A program made the position numbers and the translations under genes. A stretch of DNA of 44,541 bases from Candidatus Hydrogenedentota bacterium. GTDB taxonomy: Bacteria; Hydrogenedentota; Hydrogenedentia; Hydrogenedentales; JAGMZX01. Below the pieces are notes generated by a model. That model ran no database searches. It saw nothing but the letters and a program-made list of their open reading frames with translations, and was not told the origin of the DNA. Each line of letters begins with the position of its first letter. Position 1 is the first letter of the stretch. Location: NCBI GenBank assembly GCA_029556545.1, contig JAKQEQ010000024.1, forward strand, positions 1-44,541, read 5' to 3'. Below are positions 8,250 through 20,100 of the stretch, one piece after another.

Positions 8250-8918
8250 ATGCGGAAGAAACGCTTCAAACACCCCGCGCGGGTGCTTGCCCTCTGGGCA
8301 GCGGTCCTTGCCGTCGTCTTCGGCGCGACGCTGCTCGGCAACGTCGCGATGGCGCGCTATGTCGCCCACGTGCGCGCCCACGACCCCGCCCCGCACCTGA
8401 ACGCCGCCGAAAACTCGCTGAACCGGAACAGTTATTCCGAGGCATGGGCTCAAATCGAGCGCGCCCGCGAAAAAGCGCCCGACGCCCCCCGCGTCTATAA
8501 GGTCATGGGCGACTTCCATTTCCATCAGAAACACTGGAAAGAAGCCCTCGAGGCGTACCGCACCGCCATCGACAAAGGCACGACGTCGCACGGCGTATAC
8601 ATCAACGCCTTGTGGGCCCTCATCGAACTGCGCTACTACCGCGACGCAGTCGCCTTCGGCGAGCAGTGCATCGCACAGGGATTCCAGGAACCGATCTTCC
8701 CCCGATACATCGCCGAGGCCCACCTCCGCCGCGGAGAGCAGAACGAGGCCATACCGCACCTCGAACGCGCCCTCGAAGGCTACGTAAACGACCCCTACCT
8801 CATGCGCCAGCTCGCCGCCGCGTACCGGGCGACCGGGCGCAAGACGCGCGCCGCCACGCTCGAACAGCGCATCGCCGAAGTCGAGGCGGCTGTCGAACGC
8901 CTCCGAGGCGGCAAGTGA
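8250..8918 (+). CDS. Membrane-anchored TPR protein
   Basis: The protein is 222 residues. A single N-terminal membrane segment (VLALWAAVLAVVFGATLLG, about residues 11-29) follows a basic KKRFK stretch, so the rest is predicted periplasmic. Residues about 48-215 form TPR-like helical pairs: AAENSLNRNSYSEAWAQIERA, KVMGDFHFHQKHWKEALEAY and AEAHLRRGEQNEAIPHLERAL (each quoted in part). A glycan-assembly scaffolding role is inferred from the context only. It starts one base after the sugar transferase stop, with AGGGAG upstream, and is followed seven bases later by a GT2 gene, so it belongs to the same operon. Confidence 0.75.
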   Translation: MRKKRFKHPARVLALWAAVLAVVFGATLLGNVAMARYVAHVRAHDPAPHLNAAENSLNRNSYSEAWAQIERAREKAPDAPRVYKVMGDFHFHQKHWKEALEAYRTAIDKGTTSHGVYINALWALIELRYYRDAVAFGEQCIAQGFQEPIFPRYIAEAHLRRGEQNEAIPHLERALEGYVNDPYLMRQLAAAYRATGRKTRAATLEQRIAEVEAAVERLRGGK

Positions 8919-8925
8919 TCCGGCC

Positions 8926-9900
8926 GTGTTGCCGACGCCTGACACAGCCGGAAACGCGCCCGCCGCGCCGTCTGTCTCCATTGTGCTCCTCACCCTCGAC
9001 GGCATGCCCGAGTTCGAGCGCGCTCTCGACATGATCGCCCGCCAGGAGTACCCCGGCCCCGTCGAGATCGTCCACATCGACTCCGGATCCACGGACGGCA
9101 CGCTCGAAGTCGCCGCCAAGCGCGGCCTGCAAACCCATTGCATACGCCCCGAGGAATTCCATCACGGGCGCACGCGCAATCTTGGCGCGGACCTTGCCCG
9201 TCACGACATAGTCGTCTACCTCTCGCAGGACGCCATACCCGCGAACGAATCCTGGCTTCGCAGCCTCACCCAGGCGTTCAGCGAACGCCGCGTCGCCGCC
9301 GTATTCGGTCGCCAGGTCGCCCCCGAAGGCGTAGGGCCGCTGCGCCGCTACGCCATGGAATGGACCTACGGCCCGGAGCGCGAGGTGCGCGACCTTGCCG
9401 CCATGCCGCGCCTGACCCTCGGCTCGTACCGCTTCTCGAACGCCAATTCCGCGCTGCGCGCCGAACTCGTGCGCAGGCATCGCTTCGACGAGACCTCGCC
9501 CATGTGCGAGGACCAGGCCATGTGCCGGGCGTTGCTGCACGCCGGGCACGTGGTCGTCTATGAGCCCGACGCCGCCGTCTACCATGCTCACGAGCGCACC
9601 GTCTGGGGCGAATTCGTGTGGGCCGTCGACAACGGCATCGCGCTCCGTCGCAACGGCATCCTCGGCGACCCCCGACTCGGCGGCGAAATGCGCTACGGAC
9701 TCCGCCGCATAGCCGACGAACTTGCCTACTTTCTCCGCCGCGGCCGCCTCGGCCTCGCAGCAAAAGGGCTGCTTATCAACGCCGCCAAGTGGGTTGGCGT
9801 TCAACTTGGAAAACGCGAGACCCGCCTGCCCCGCGCCCTCATGCGCCGCATCTCGACCATCGCCCGCCGCGAAACTGTGGCACGGGCGTCCCGCCCGTGA
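8926..9900 (+). CDS. Glycosyltransferase family 2 (rhamnosyltransferase-like)
   Basis: The protein is 324 residues with a GTG start at 8926. The GT-A core shows VSIVLLTLDGMPEFERAL, EIVHIDSGSTDGTLE and FHHGRTRNLGADLARHDIVV. The H-G-x-T-R-N pattern and YLSQDAIPANESWL (the metal-binding Asp) are typical of rhamnosyltransferase-like GT2 enzymes, and RHRFDE, MCEDQAMCRALLHAG and VYHAHERT complete that family pattern. Role: add a sugar to the lipid-linked unit. The last residues (ETVARASRP) and the stop codon fall inside a palindromic dispersed repeat at 9881-9899, so the native C-terminus may have been altered by repeat insertion. Confidence 0.83.
   Translation: MLPTPDTAGNAPAAPSVSIVLLTLDGMPEFERALDMIARQEYPGPVEIVHIDSGSTDGTLEVAAKRGLQTHCIRPEEFHHGRTRNLGADLARHDIVVYLSQDAIPANESWLRSLTQAFSERRVAAVFGRQVAPEGVGPLRRYAMEWTYGPEREVRDLAAMPRLTLGSYRFSNANSALRAELVRRHRFDETSPMCEDQAMCRALLHAGHVVVYEPDAAVYHAHERTVWGEFVWAVDNGIALRRNGILGDPRLGGEMRYGLRRIADELAYFLRRGRLGLAAKGLLINAAKWVGVQLGKRETRLPRALMRRISTIARRETVARASRP
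9881..9899. repeat. Palindromic GC repeat (CACGGGCG / CGCCCGTG)
   Basis: A perfect 8-bp inverted repeat with a three-base TCC loop overlaps the stop codon of the upstream GT2 gene. Its form resembles REP/dispersed palindromes known from many environmental genomes. It could also act as an RNA-stabilising or termination hairpin. Confidence 0.5.
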
Positions 9901-9905
9901 TCTTC

Positions 9906-9924
9906 CCTCTCCCTGTGGGAGAGG
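9906..9924. repeat. Second palindromic repeat (CCTCTCCC / GGGAGAGG)
   Basis: A perfect 8-bp stem with loop TGT is followed by GGTGAGGGTT. The combination CCCTCTCCC...GGGAGAGG...GGTGAGGG is a dispersed repeat type I recognise from many bacterial genomes. It lies only six bases from the preceding palindrome. Confidence 0.5.
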
Positions 9925-9982
9925 CTCAAGGTGAGGGTTTCCCGAGCCGACTTGAGCCATTCCACGTCCTTCAGTATGATTC

Positions 9983-10018
9983 CGTCCATATCGTCCATAC
10001 CGTCCGTGCCGTCCACCC
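9983..10018 (+). repeat. Four-copy 9-bp tandem repeat (CGTCCATAC-like)
   Basis: Four head-to-tail 9-mers are present: CGTCCATAT, CGTCCATAC, CGTCCGTGC and CGTCCACCC. They lie in the short gap before uppP. A related 9-bp GTCC-based array lies inside the cytochrome gene at 34046-34099. Confidence 0.7.
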
Positions 10019-10045
10019 CCTGACAACCCCACGGAGACCCCACCG

Positions 10046-10840
10046 TTGGACTACCTCAAAGCTGTCATCCTTGCCATTGTCGAAGGTGTCACCGAGTTCC
10101 TGCCCATCTCCAGCACCGGCCACCTGATCCTCGTCCAGGACCGCCTCGCCCTTGGCGAGAGCGACTTCGCCAAAGCCTTCATCGTCATGATCCAATTCCC
10201 CGCCATCCTCTCCGTCGTCCTTTACTTCTGGAAGGAACTCCGGCCCTTTGGCCGCGATACCGATACCAAGGCGTCCCTCAACCTCTGGCTCAAGACCGCT
10301 TTTGCCTTTCTCCCCGCCGCCGTGCTCGGCGTGCTTCTCAACGACCGCATCGAGGCGCTCCTCGACAACAGCCTCACCGTCGCCGTGGCCCTCGTCATCG
10401 GCGGCATCCTCCTCCTCGCCATCGAATACCGCGGCCTCGGCGGCAGACTCCCCTCCGTCGCCGCCATCCCCTTCCGTTCCGCCTTCTTCATCGGATGCTT
10501 TCAATGCCTCGCCATGATCCCAGGCGTCTCCCGATCCGCCGCCACTATCATCGGCGGCATGATCCTCGGCGCAAGCCGGCCCGCCGCCGCCCAGTTCTCC
10601 TTCTGCCTCGCCATCCCCACCATGGCCGGCGCCGCCGCGCTCACCCTCCTCAAGCACGGTCTGGCTTTTTCCGCCCGCGAATGGGCCCTACTCGCACTCG
10701 GCGGCTTCGTCTCTTTTCTCGTGGCCTACGCCGTCATCGCGTTCCTCATGACCTACATCCGCCGCCACACCTTCATCCTCTTCGGCTGGTACCGCATCCT
10801 CCTCGGCGGCCTCGTCCTCCTTTTCTTCTACCTGCTGTAA
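10046..10840 (+). CDS. uppP: Undecaprenyl-diphosphatase UppP (BacA)
   Basis: The protein is 264 residues, the usual family length. EGVTEFLPISSTGHLIL near residue 13 is the first UppP signature (the E-x3-E and S-S-T-G-H residues are catalytic), and PGVSRSAATI near residue 155 is the second (the conserved P-G-x-S-R-S motif). About seven to eight hydrophobic helices are visible. Role: dephosphorylate undecaprenyl diphosphate at the membrane so that the carrier lipid can be reused by cell-wall and polysaccharide pathways, which fits its place at the end of the glycan block. The start codon is TTG at 10046, with GGAG nine bases upstream. The preceding 145 bases hold three dispersed repeats. Confidence 0.95.
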   Translation: MDYLKAVILAIVEGVTEFLPISSTGHLILVQDRLALGESDFAKAFIVMIQFPAILSVVLYFWKELRPFGRDTDTKASLNLWLKTAFAFLPAAVLGVLLNDRIEALLDNSLTVAVALVIGGILLLAIEYRGLGGRLPSVAAIPFRSAFFIGCFQCLAMIPGVSRSAATIIGGMILGASRPAAAQFSFCLAIPTMAGAAALTLLKHGLAFSAREWALLALGGFVSFLVAYAVIAFLMTYIRRHTFILFGWYRILLGGLVLLFFYLL

Positions 10841-11196
10841 CGCCGCCGCTACGCCTCCCGAAGGCCATCGGGCCAGCCCGGCGACGTGGCCGCTATGACA
10901 ATTATGGCCATATGTCCAGACATAAAGGCCTGTCCGACAAGGACTTGCATTTCTTGCCACCAATTCCGTACAAATTCCGTATTCCTATACGAACTGGAAA
11001 TACCGCGCTTATCCCGGATACGGTGAATTTTCTTGTTGACGGGGCGGGGACTTTCGGCTAGTATATTGCGGATTCTTGGGATACCTTGTGTACCCGGTAT
11101 TCCAGGACTTGTCAGTTTTCATCGAATGGCGCTTTGGGCTGAGCCAGGACAGGCTACAACTCCAAACACTAACCTGTGTCGGAATGGGAGGCAATT
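10841..11196. other. 356-bp intergenic leader region of the giant surface-protein gene
   Basis: No gene is seen here. The stretch is richer in AT than its surroundings. It holds a good promoter (11036-11064), a leader of about 125 bases, and five related GGTATTCC-like motifs around the promoter: 10977-10985, 10996-11004, 11014-11023, 11078-11085 and 11093-11103, in both orientations. It also holds a direct repeat of ATTCCGTA near 10964 and 10975. GGGAGG at 11186-11191 is the ribosome binding site for the ATG at 11197. Confidence 0.6.
11036..11064 (+). promoter_or_regulatory. Sigma70-type promoter of the giant surface-protein gene
   Basis: TTGACG (11036-11041), a spacer of exactly 17 bases and TAGTAT (11059-11064). 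The -35 matches 5 of 6 and the -10 matches 4 of 6. Transcription would start near 11071. Confidence 0.6.
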
Positions 11197-14100
11197 ATGT
11201 ATACGCATTTCAGAGTTAGTCTTGTGCTGTTGTCGGTATTGATTTTCGGAAGTGGCGCCGCCGACGGCCTCGAAAACGGCCTGCTCGGCCGGTACTTCAA
11301 TAACACGACCGCAACCGAACCGAATGTGATGACGAGGACGGACCCCACCGTCAATTTCTATTGGCCGGACGGTGTATCCCCGGCGGTGGGTGTCAATGCC
11401 AACTTCTCTGCCCAGTGGACCGGTTACGTCAAGGCGCCCGGCACCGGTACATACACTTTCTATGTCTACACCGACGACGGTAACCGCCTCTGGGTCAACG
11501 ACGTGTCGCTTACGAACCGCTGGGCGGCCGGCGCCGGGCCCGAGAACAGCGGCTCCATCGCCTTGGTTGAGGATGAGTTGTACCCGATTAAGCTGGAATT
11601 CTTTGACAGCGGCGGCGTGGGCTTCGCCTACCTGAGTTGGGAAGGCCCGAACGTCCCTTACAAGCAGATAATCCCCGCCACGTACTTGTTCCGCGATGAA
11701 GTCCCCACCGTCGTCAACGTCACCAGTTCCCTGTCCAACGGCGGCTACCGGGCCACGCAAGTCATTTCCGTCGAAATCGAGTTTTCCGAAGACGTCACCG
11801 TGACGGGCACGCCCGCCCTGCTTCTCGATATGATCACCACCGACCGCAGCGCCTCCTACGTGAGCACCGACGGCGCCGTTATCACGCTGAGTTACACTCT
11901 CGTCGCCGGCGACAACGCCCCGGACCTCGACTATGTGATCGTCAACTCATTGACCGCCGGAACCATTGTCAGCGCAGTGACCGGGAGGTATGCGGACCGA
12001 ACCCTGCCGTTCCCCGGGACCGCCGGCTCCTTGAGCTACAATAAGAACCTTGTTATCGACACCGTCGTGCCGACGGTGACCGCCGCGACCGGCGGCGTGC
12101 GCAGCCCCATGCCGGACGGAACGTATCGGATAGGCGACGAGATCGATATCCAGGTCTATTTCAGCGAGCCGATGTGGGTCACGGGGTCGCCGACCCTGCT
12201 GCTCGAAACCGGCGTGTTGGACACGCCGGCGGTCTACGATTCCGGCAGCGGCTCGAACGTGCTCGTGTTCCTGTACACGGTGCAGGCGGGCGATTTCTCG
12301 GTTGATCTGACCTACCAGTCCACCTCGGCTCTCTCGCCGAACACGGCGGTTGCCGACATCGCCGGGAACAATCCCGTGGCGGCCATGCTCCCGGCTGTCA
12401 CAGCGGCGGGGTCGCTCTTCGCGAACAATAACCTCTTCATCAACGGCGTGCCCATCGTCGTGAACGTTACCAGTCCCGTGGACGATGGACGCTACCGGGT
12501 AGGCGACGTGATTCCGATTCACGTCGAATTCAGCGATCCGGTCGTTGTAACCGGTACGCCCACGCTTACCTTGCGAGTAAATGATACCGGGCCTGTCAAT
12601 GTGGCCACCCCCTACAGCGCGGAAGAAAGCGCCTTGATCCCCGACGGCAAGACCATGGTGTTCCTCTACACCGTCGCGGCCAATCACAATCACGTCGACG
12701 TTCGGTATCTAAACACCACGTCGCTGGCCCTCGCCGGCGGCACAATCCAGGACGAGTTGGGCAACAACGCCACCTTGACACTGCCCGCCGTCGGCGCACC
12801 CAACTCGCTCGATGGCAACAAGCAGATCGTCGTCGAGTCGACCGCGCCCACGGTCAGCACTAACGTGCGGCAGAACCCGACGACCACGCCCACGAACGCG
12901 CAGGAAGTGACGTGGCGCGTGACCTTCGCTGATGGCGGCGCGGCGGGCGCGTTGGGCGGCGTCACCGGCGTGGACGCGAATGATTTCACGATCACGCATA
13001 CTGTGGTCGGTATCTCGGGCGCCGAAGTGATCGACGTTACGCCGGTGTCGGACCTGATCTACGACGTTACGGTCGATACCGGGACCGGCAACGGGACCCT
13101 CCGGCTCGACGTGCTCACGAGCGCCGGCGCTACGATCTCGGACATCGCGGGCAACCCCTATACCGCGAACTATACCGGCGGGAACATCTTCGCCATTGAT
13201 AAAGCATCCCCGACGGTAACGAACGTCACGAGCCCCACCGCAAACGGCAGCTACCGCGCCGGCCAGACCATCAATATCCAGGTCGTGTTCAGCAAAGCGG
13301 TGACGCTGAACCCGGTGGGAGCCGCATATGCGTGGCTGCTCCTCGAAACGGGCGCTGTCGACCGCACCGCCCCGTATCTCAGCGGCAGCGGCACGACCAC
13401 GCTGGTCTTCCAATACACGATCCAACCGGGCGACGCCTCGCCGGACCTTGATTACGTGGCGACCAATTCGCTGTACCTGCTATCCGGCTTCGAGGGCGCT
13501 ACATTACGCGACGCGCTCGGGAATAACGCCGATCTGACCCTGCCCGCGCCGGCCGGGGCCGGCTCGCTCGCCGCCAATAAGGCCCTGGTCATCGACACCG
13601 TTATTCCCTACGTGACCAATGTTTCCAGTTCCTCGATCGACGGCACGTACTTCTCCGGCGGTCAGATCATTATTCAGGTCACCTTCTCCGAGCCTGTGAA
13701 TGTTACCGGCGCGCCGACGCTCCTGCTCGAGACCGGCGCGGTAAAGCGCGCCGTCGCCGCGACGAACGGCACGGGCCTCCTTAACGTCAACTTCGTATAT
13801 AACGTGGCGAACGGGGAAAACAGTCCCGATCTCGATTACGTGGCGGTGGACGCCCTCGGAACGGTCGGGGTCATCCAGGACCCGGCGGGCAATCTCGCCG
13901 ATAGAACCCTGCCGGAACCCGGCGAACCCGGCTCGTTGGGATTCAATAATGACCTCATCGTCACGACGGACCCCGTCGTGATCGACGTCACGAGCGATGT
14001 CGAGGACAGACGCTACGGACTCGGCGAGGTTATCCCGATCAAGGTCGTCTTCAGCGAACCGGTCAACGTCCCGGGCGCGCCTACGCTTACGGTAAATTCC

Positions 14101-17100
14101 AATCCGAACGTCGCGGTGCCTTACACGAGCGGCGCCGGCACGGACACGCTGGTGTTCAACTACACGGTGGGCGCCCACAACAGAGACGACTTGAACTACG
14201 CCGCCACAACTTCCTTGGCGCCCAACGGCTCGATCCAGGCCGTGGACAACAGCAACAACGCCATTCTGACGCTGCCGGCGCTGGCCGCGGCGAGCTCTTT
14301 GGCGGGACATAAACAAATCGTTGTGGACGGACTCCCCCCGACCGTAACGACCAATGTGCGGCTTACGCCGTCCGGGCAGAATACGAACGCACAGGAGGTG
14401 ACGTGGCGCGTAACGTTTCTCGACAACGGCCCGACCGGCGCGGTATTCCCTCAAGGTATGCTCAACGTGGGTGTGAACGACTTCACGCCGACAGTGACGG
14501 CGGGGTCCATCACCGGCGCGACCGTGCTCAGCGTAACGCAAGGCGCAACCCCGCTAATTTGGGACGTGACGGTGGACACGGGAACCGGTGACGGTAACCT
14601 GCGGTTAGACGTGCTCAACACCGCGACCATGACGGACACCGCGGGCACGCCCTATGTGGCCAATTACCAGGCCGGCGCCCTCTACACGATCGACAAGACG
14701 CCGCCGACGGTGACGAACGTCGGCAGCGGTCTGGCGAATGGGACCTACTCCGTAAATACAGTGGTCGATATCGGGCTTACGTTCAGTGAGAACATCATTC
14801 TCCTTCCGCGGACGGTGGGCGCCTCGCTCGGGCTTACCCTTGAGACCGGAGACGTGGACCGTGTCGCCTACTACCAGGCCGGCGGCGCGACCGTGACAAC
14901 AATAACCGTCCGTTACACGGTTCTGGCGGGCGACACGTCGCCGGACCTCGACTACGTGAGTATCAACGCGCTCGAACTGCTCGAAGGTTCAACCTTGCGC
15001 GACGCGGTCGGGAACGACGCGGTCCTCACGCTGCCCGTGCCGGGGACACCCGGTTCTCTCGGCGCCAACAAGAACATCGTAATCAGCCCCATGCCGACGG
15101 TAGTTAACGTGACCAGCACGGTGGAAGACAAACGGTACGGCGCGGGCCAGGTGGTTCCCATTCAGGTCGTCTTCAGCCGGGCCGTCAATGTCACCGGCAC
15201 GCCGACGCTGACCGTGAATTCCAACCCGAACGTTGCGGCGCCTTACGTGAGCGGCGGCGGTACGGATACGCTGGTTTTCAATTATACCGTGGCCGCGCAT
15301 AACCGGGATGACCTGAACTACGCAGCCATTACTTCGCTGGCCTTGGCCGGCGGGACAATCAGGGCTGTGGACACGGCGGCGAACGCCACGCTGACGTTGC
15401 CGGCGCTTACGGCCCCCAACTCGCTGGCCAGTAACAAGGACATCACCGTGGACGGCATTGCGCCCACGGTATCGGGCATCGTCCGGCAGGACCCGACTGT
15501 GCAGAACACGAACTCGGACACCGTAGTCTGGCGCGTGACGTTTGTGGACAACGGCCCGGCGGGCGTGCACCCGCTCGGCGTCAAGAACGTGGACGTCGCT
15601 GACTTCACTCCTACCGTTACCGCCGGGTCCATGACGGGCGTCACGGTGACGAACGTGACCGAGGTCACGCCCCTCATCTACGACGTCGAGGTGGACACAG
15701 GCACGGGCAACGGCACGTTGCGACTGGATATTACGGCGACCACGCCGCCCGTCGCGACGATCACCGATAACGCCGGGACGTCGTATGCGCAGAATATCAA
15801 CACCAATGCGAACACGTTCATTGTGAACAAGACGCCGGCGGTGATAACGAACGTGACGAACGGCCTCGCCGACGCGGTGGGCAACAAGTACAGCGCGGGG
15901 CAGAACATCGACATCACGTTTACCGTTGACAAAGCCATTACCTTGTTGCCGAGGACGGTCGGCGCGTCGGTCGGGCTTACACTTGAAACGGGGACGGTTG
16001 ACCAGACCGCCTACTATCTGTCCGGCGGCAACAACGCGACAACATTCGTCGTGCGCTATACCGTGCAGCCGGGCGACGAGGCGGCGGACCTCGAGTACCT
16101 CAGCGTCAACGCGCTGCAGCTTCTCGAAGGTTCCACAATCCGGGACGTCTGGGGCAACGACGCCAATTTGACCTTGCCGGCCCTGTACGGCACCGGTTCG
16201 CTGGGATTCAACAAGAACCTTGTGATCGACACCGAGATACCCACGGTGGTCAATGTCTTCAGCACCACGGCGAACGGCACCTATGGCAACGGCGCCATTA
16301 TCTCGCTGAGCGTCCAGTTCTCGGAACCCGTAATTGTCGCGGGTACGCCCGTGCTCACAATGGCGGCGGGGAATACGAACCGGAACACGGCTACGATCAC
16401 CGGGTCCGGCACGGACACTATCAGCATGATCTACACCGTTCTTGATGGCGACTACTCGCTGGACCTGGACTACGTGGCGACGAACTCGCTGTCCGCGGGC
16501 ACATCCATCCGTGACGGGATCAACGCGGGCTCGAACAACGCGGACCGCACGTTGCCCGAGCCGGGAGCGCCGGGCTCAATCGGCTTCAACAATGACATCG
16601 TGATCAACACCAGACCGGTGATCTCGTCCGTAAACAGCCCGCTGGCCGACGGCACCTACACGGTCGGCACGACCGTGCCCATCGACGTGGTGTTCAGCGA
16701 AGCAGTCATCGTTACCGGCACGCCGCCGTTCGTCAACCTGACCACGAGCACGACGCCAGCCGCCGTAGTGGCCTATGGCAGCGGCACCGGCACGGACACC
16801 CTACGGTTCAACTATGTCATCGGCGCGGGACAGAACGTACTTGACCTCAACGCCGCCTCGTTGGTGTTGAGCGGCGGTAACCTCACCGACACCAACGGAT
16901 TTACGCCCCTCAACCTGAACATGCCCGCCGCCCCGAATCGGTTGATGGACAACAAGGACATCACGATCGATACGACCGCGCCGCGCGTATTGAATGTCAA
17001 CAGCTCGATTGCGAACGGCACCTACACCGTGGATGCGGAAATCCCGATTACGGTCAACTTTACGGGTGGTATCCCCGTGGCCGGCGGCGGTTTCCCCATA

Positions 17101-20100
17101 AACAGCGTGTTCGTGGACACGACGGGCGGCGTCCCGACGCTTACCCTCGAAACGGGGACTGTGAAACGGCAGGCGACGTATGTGAGCGGTAGCGGCTCCA
17201 CGGCCCTCCTTTTCGTGTACAAGGTGCTGGCCGGCGATTCCTCGCCGGACCTGGACTACCTGTCGTCGGTTGCCCTTAACTTGAACGGCGGCACGATCAA
17301 GGACTACGTGAACGACGCTGATCTGCTGCTGCCCGGCCCCGGCCAGGCCAATTCGCTCGGCGCGAACAAGAATATTGTCATTTCCGCCGTATTGGCCGAG
17401 GTGACGAATGTGACGAGCACCACGGCCAACGGATCGTACCGCGCGGGCCAGACCATCACCCTTTGGGTCGACTTCTCGAAGCCGGTTACCGTTACCGGCA
17501 CGCCGCTGCTCATCCTCGAGACCAGCGCCGTCGACAGCGCGGCCGAGTACATCACCGGCAGCGGCTCCTCGACGCTGCGGTTCCGCTATGTCGTCCAGCC
17601 GGGCGACACGTCGCCGGACCTGGACTACGTCGACGTCAACGCGCTCGTCCTCAACGGCGGCACGATCAAGGACTCGCTCGGCAACAACGCCGTGCGCGAC
17701 TTGCCCGCGCCCGGCGGAGAGGGCTCGCTCTCCTTCAATAAGGACCTCGTAATCGATACGACGCCGCCGGAGATTACGTCGATTACACGGTTGAATCCGC
17801 CCGACGCCATCACGAGCGCAACCTCGGTCACGTTCGCCGTCACGTTCAGTGAGCCGGTCACCGGCGTCGCGACCACCGATTTCGAACTCGCCATGACGGA
17901 CATCACGGACGCCTTCTTCACCGCCGTCACCGGCGACGGCACGGATTACACCGTTACCGTCAATACCGGCTCCGGCTCTGGCACGGTCGGCCTGAACGCG
18001 AACGCGACCGACGGCCCGTCCATCGACGCGGCGGGCTACCAGCGCTCGGGCACGCTCACGGGCGAGGTCTACACCATCGACAAGACCGGACCCACCGTTA
18101 CCGCGATCGACCGCTCCGTGCCGCCGGGCGACATTACCGGCCTGGCGTCGGTCACGTTCGCCGTCACCTTCGACGAGGACGCCTTCAACGTCGCCGAGGC
18201 CGACTTCACGCTGGTCGACACCGGCGTAAGCGGGGCGGAAGTCACCGGGGTGAGCGGTAGCGGCCAGAACTGGAACGTCACCGTCAGCACCGGCACGGGA
18301 AACGGCTCGATCCGGCTCGACGCCAATGCATTCGTCGATGGTCCGGCCGAAGACGCCTACGGCAACCTCCGCTCAGGCGCCTTCGAGGGGCAGACCTACA
18401 CCATCGACAAGACGCAGCCCCATATCACGGCGATCAACCGATCCGTTCCCTTGGGCGCGCTGACCAACGCCGCCAGTGTGACTTACGCGGTCACCTTCGA
18501 CGAAGACGTGCTTAATGTCGCCGCCGCGGACTTCGATCTGGTCACGACCGGCGGCATTACCGGCGCGTCCATAGGCACGATTGCGGGTAGCGACGCGAAT
18601 TACACCGTCGAGGTGGACACCGGCACGGGCGACGGCACGATCCGGCTCAACGCCAACGATGCCGCCGACGGCCCCGCCGAGGACCTCATCGGCAACCTCC
18701 GTACCGGCTCGTTTACCGGACAGATGTACACCGTCGATAAGACGCCCCCGACGCTGCTCTCCATTACCCGCGTCGGCGCGAACCCGACCAACGCGGCCTC
18801 CGTCACCTTCGTCGCCACCTTCAGCGAATCGGTCGGTGGCGTCGCGGCGGCCGACTTCGCCATCGCCGCCTCCGGCGTCTCCGGCGCGGCCATCACGAAC
18901 GTCGACGGTTCCGGCGCGGCTTACGCCATCGAAGTCAGCACGGGAACCGGCAGCGGCACGCTCGGCCTCAATGCCGCGCCCACCGACGGACCCGCAGCCG
19001 ACCCGACAGGCAACCTCCGCACCGGCGCGCTGACCGGCGAGGTCTTCACCATCGACCGCACCGGCCCGCAAGTTACCGCCATCACGCGCTCCGTGCCGGC
19101 GGGACCGCGCACCAACGCCACCGAGGTCGAATTCCTCGTCCAGTTCGACGAGCCGGTTACCGGCGTCGTCGCGGGCGACTTCTCCGTCGTGGCGGTCGGT
19201 GTGGCCGGCGTTGCAATCCAGTCCATCAGCGGAACGGGTGACCAGCGGACCGTCACCGTGGCCACGCCGACTGGCGAAGGCACCGTGCGGCTCGACGCCC
19301 TGGCCGGCCCCGGCCCCGCGACGGACCTCCTCGGGAACCAGCGCACCGGCGCGCTCACGGGCGAAACGTATACCTTCGACCGCACCGCGCCTCAGGTCAC
19401 GGCCACTAACCGTGCCGTGCCCGCGCAGCAGACCACGAACGCCGCGAGCGTCACTTTCCTCGTCACGTTTAACGAAAATGTGACCGGCTTCGCCGCCGGC
19501 GACTTCGACCTCGCCCTCACCGGCACGGTCTCCGGCGCGGCCATCACCGCCGTCAATGGCAGCGGTACGAACTGGACGGTGGACGTCAGCACCGGCGCGG
19601 GCGACGGCACGTTGGGCCTGAACTCCGTCACGGGCGGCCCTGGCACGGACGTGGCCGGCAACCCGCTCGAAGAGGGCTTCACGGGCCAGACCTACACGCT
19701 CGATAAGACGCCGCCGTTGGTCTCGGTCAACACGCTGCGCACGAACGACCCCACGCCCGCGCTCAGCGGCTCCGTGAACGACAACGACGCCACTATCAGC
19801 GTTACGGTCGACGCGCAGACGCTTCCCGCGGTGAATAACGACGACGGCACGTGGACCCTCCCGGACAACACGCTCGCGGCGCTGCTCGACGGCGTTTATG
19901 ACGTGGTGGCGGTCGCCACCGACCCGCCGGGCAATCCTGGGACCGATACGTCGACCAACGAACTGACCATCGACACCACGCCGCCGTCGATCACGAACAT
20001 TCAGTCGACTGTCCCGCAGGCGGAGCGGGGCGACGTCGTCCAACTTGCCGCGACCGTCACCGACGTGAGTCTCCTGGGCACGCCGACACTCACTGTGAAC

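Noticed and set aside
9881-10018. Insertion sequence or transposon remnant
   Set aside because: No transposase frame, terminal inverted repeats of IS length or target duplication seen; only short palindromes and tandem repeats.
11176-11196. GTG start of the giant protein
   Set aside because: The ATG at 11197 has GGGAGG correctly placed and begins a normal signal peptide; the extra seven residues include acidic ones before it.
11703-19710. CRISPR-like direct repeats
   Set aside because: The repeats are long, diverged, in frame and protein-coding; no short identical repeats with unique spacers exist in the window.
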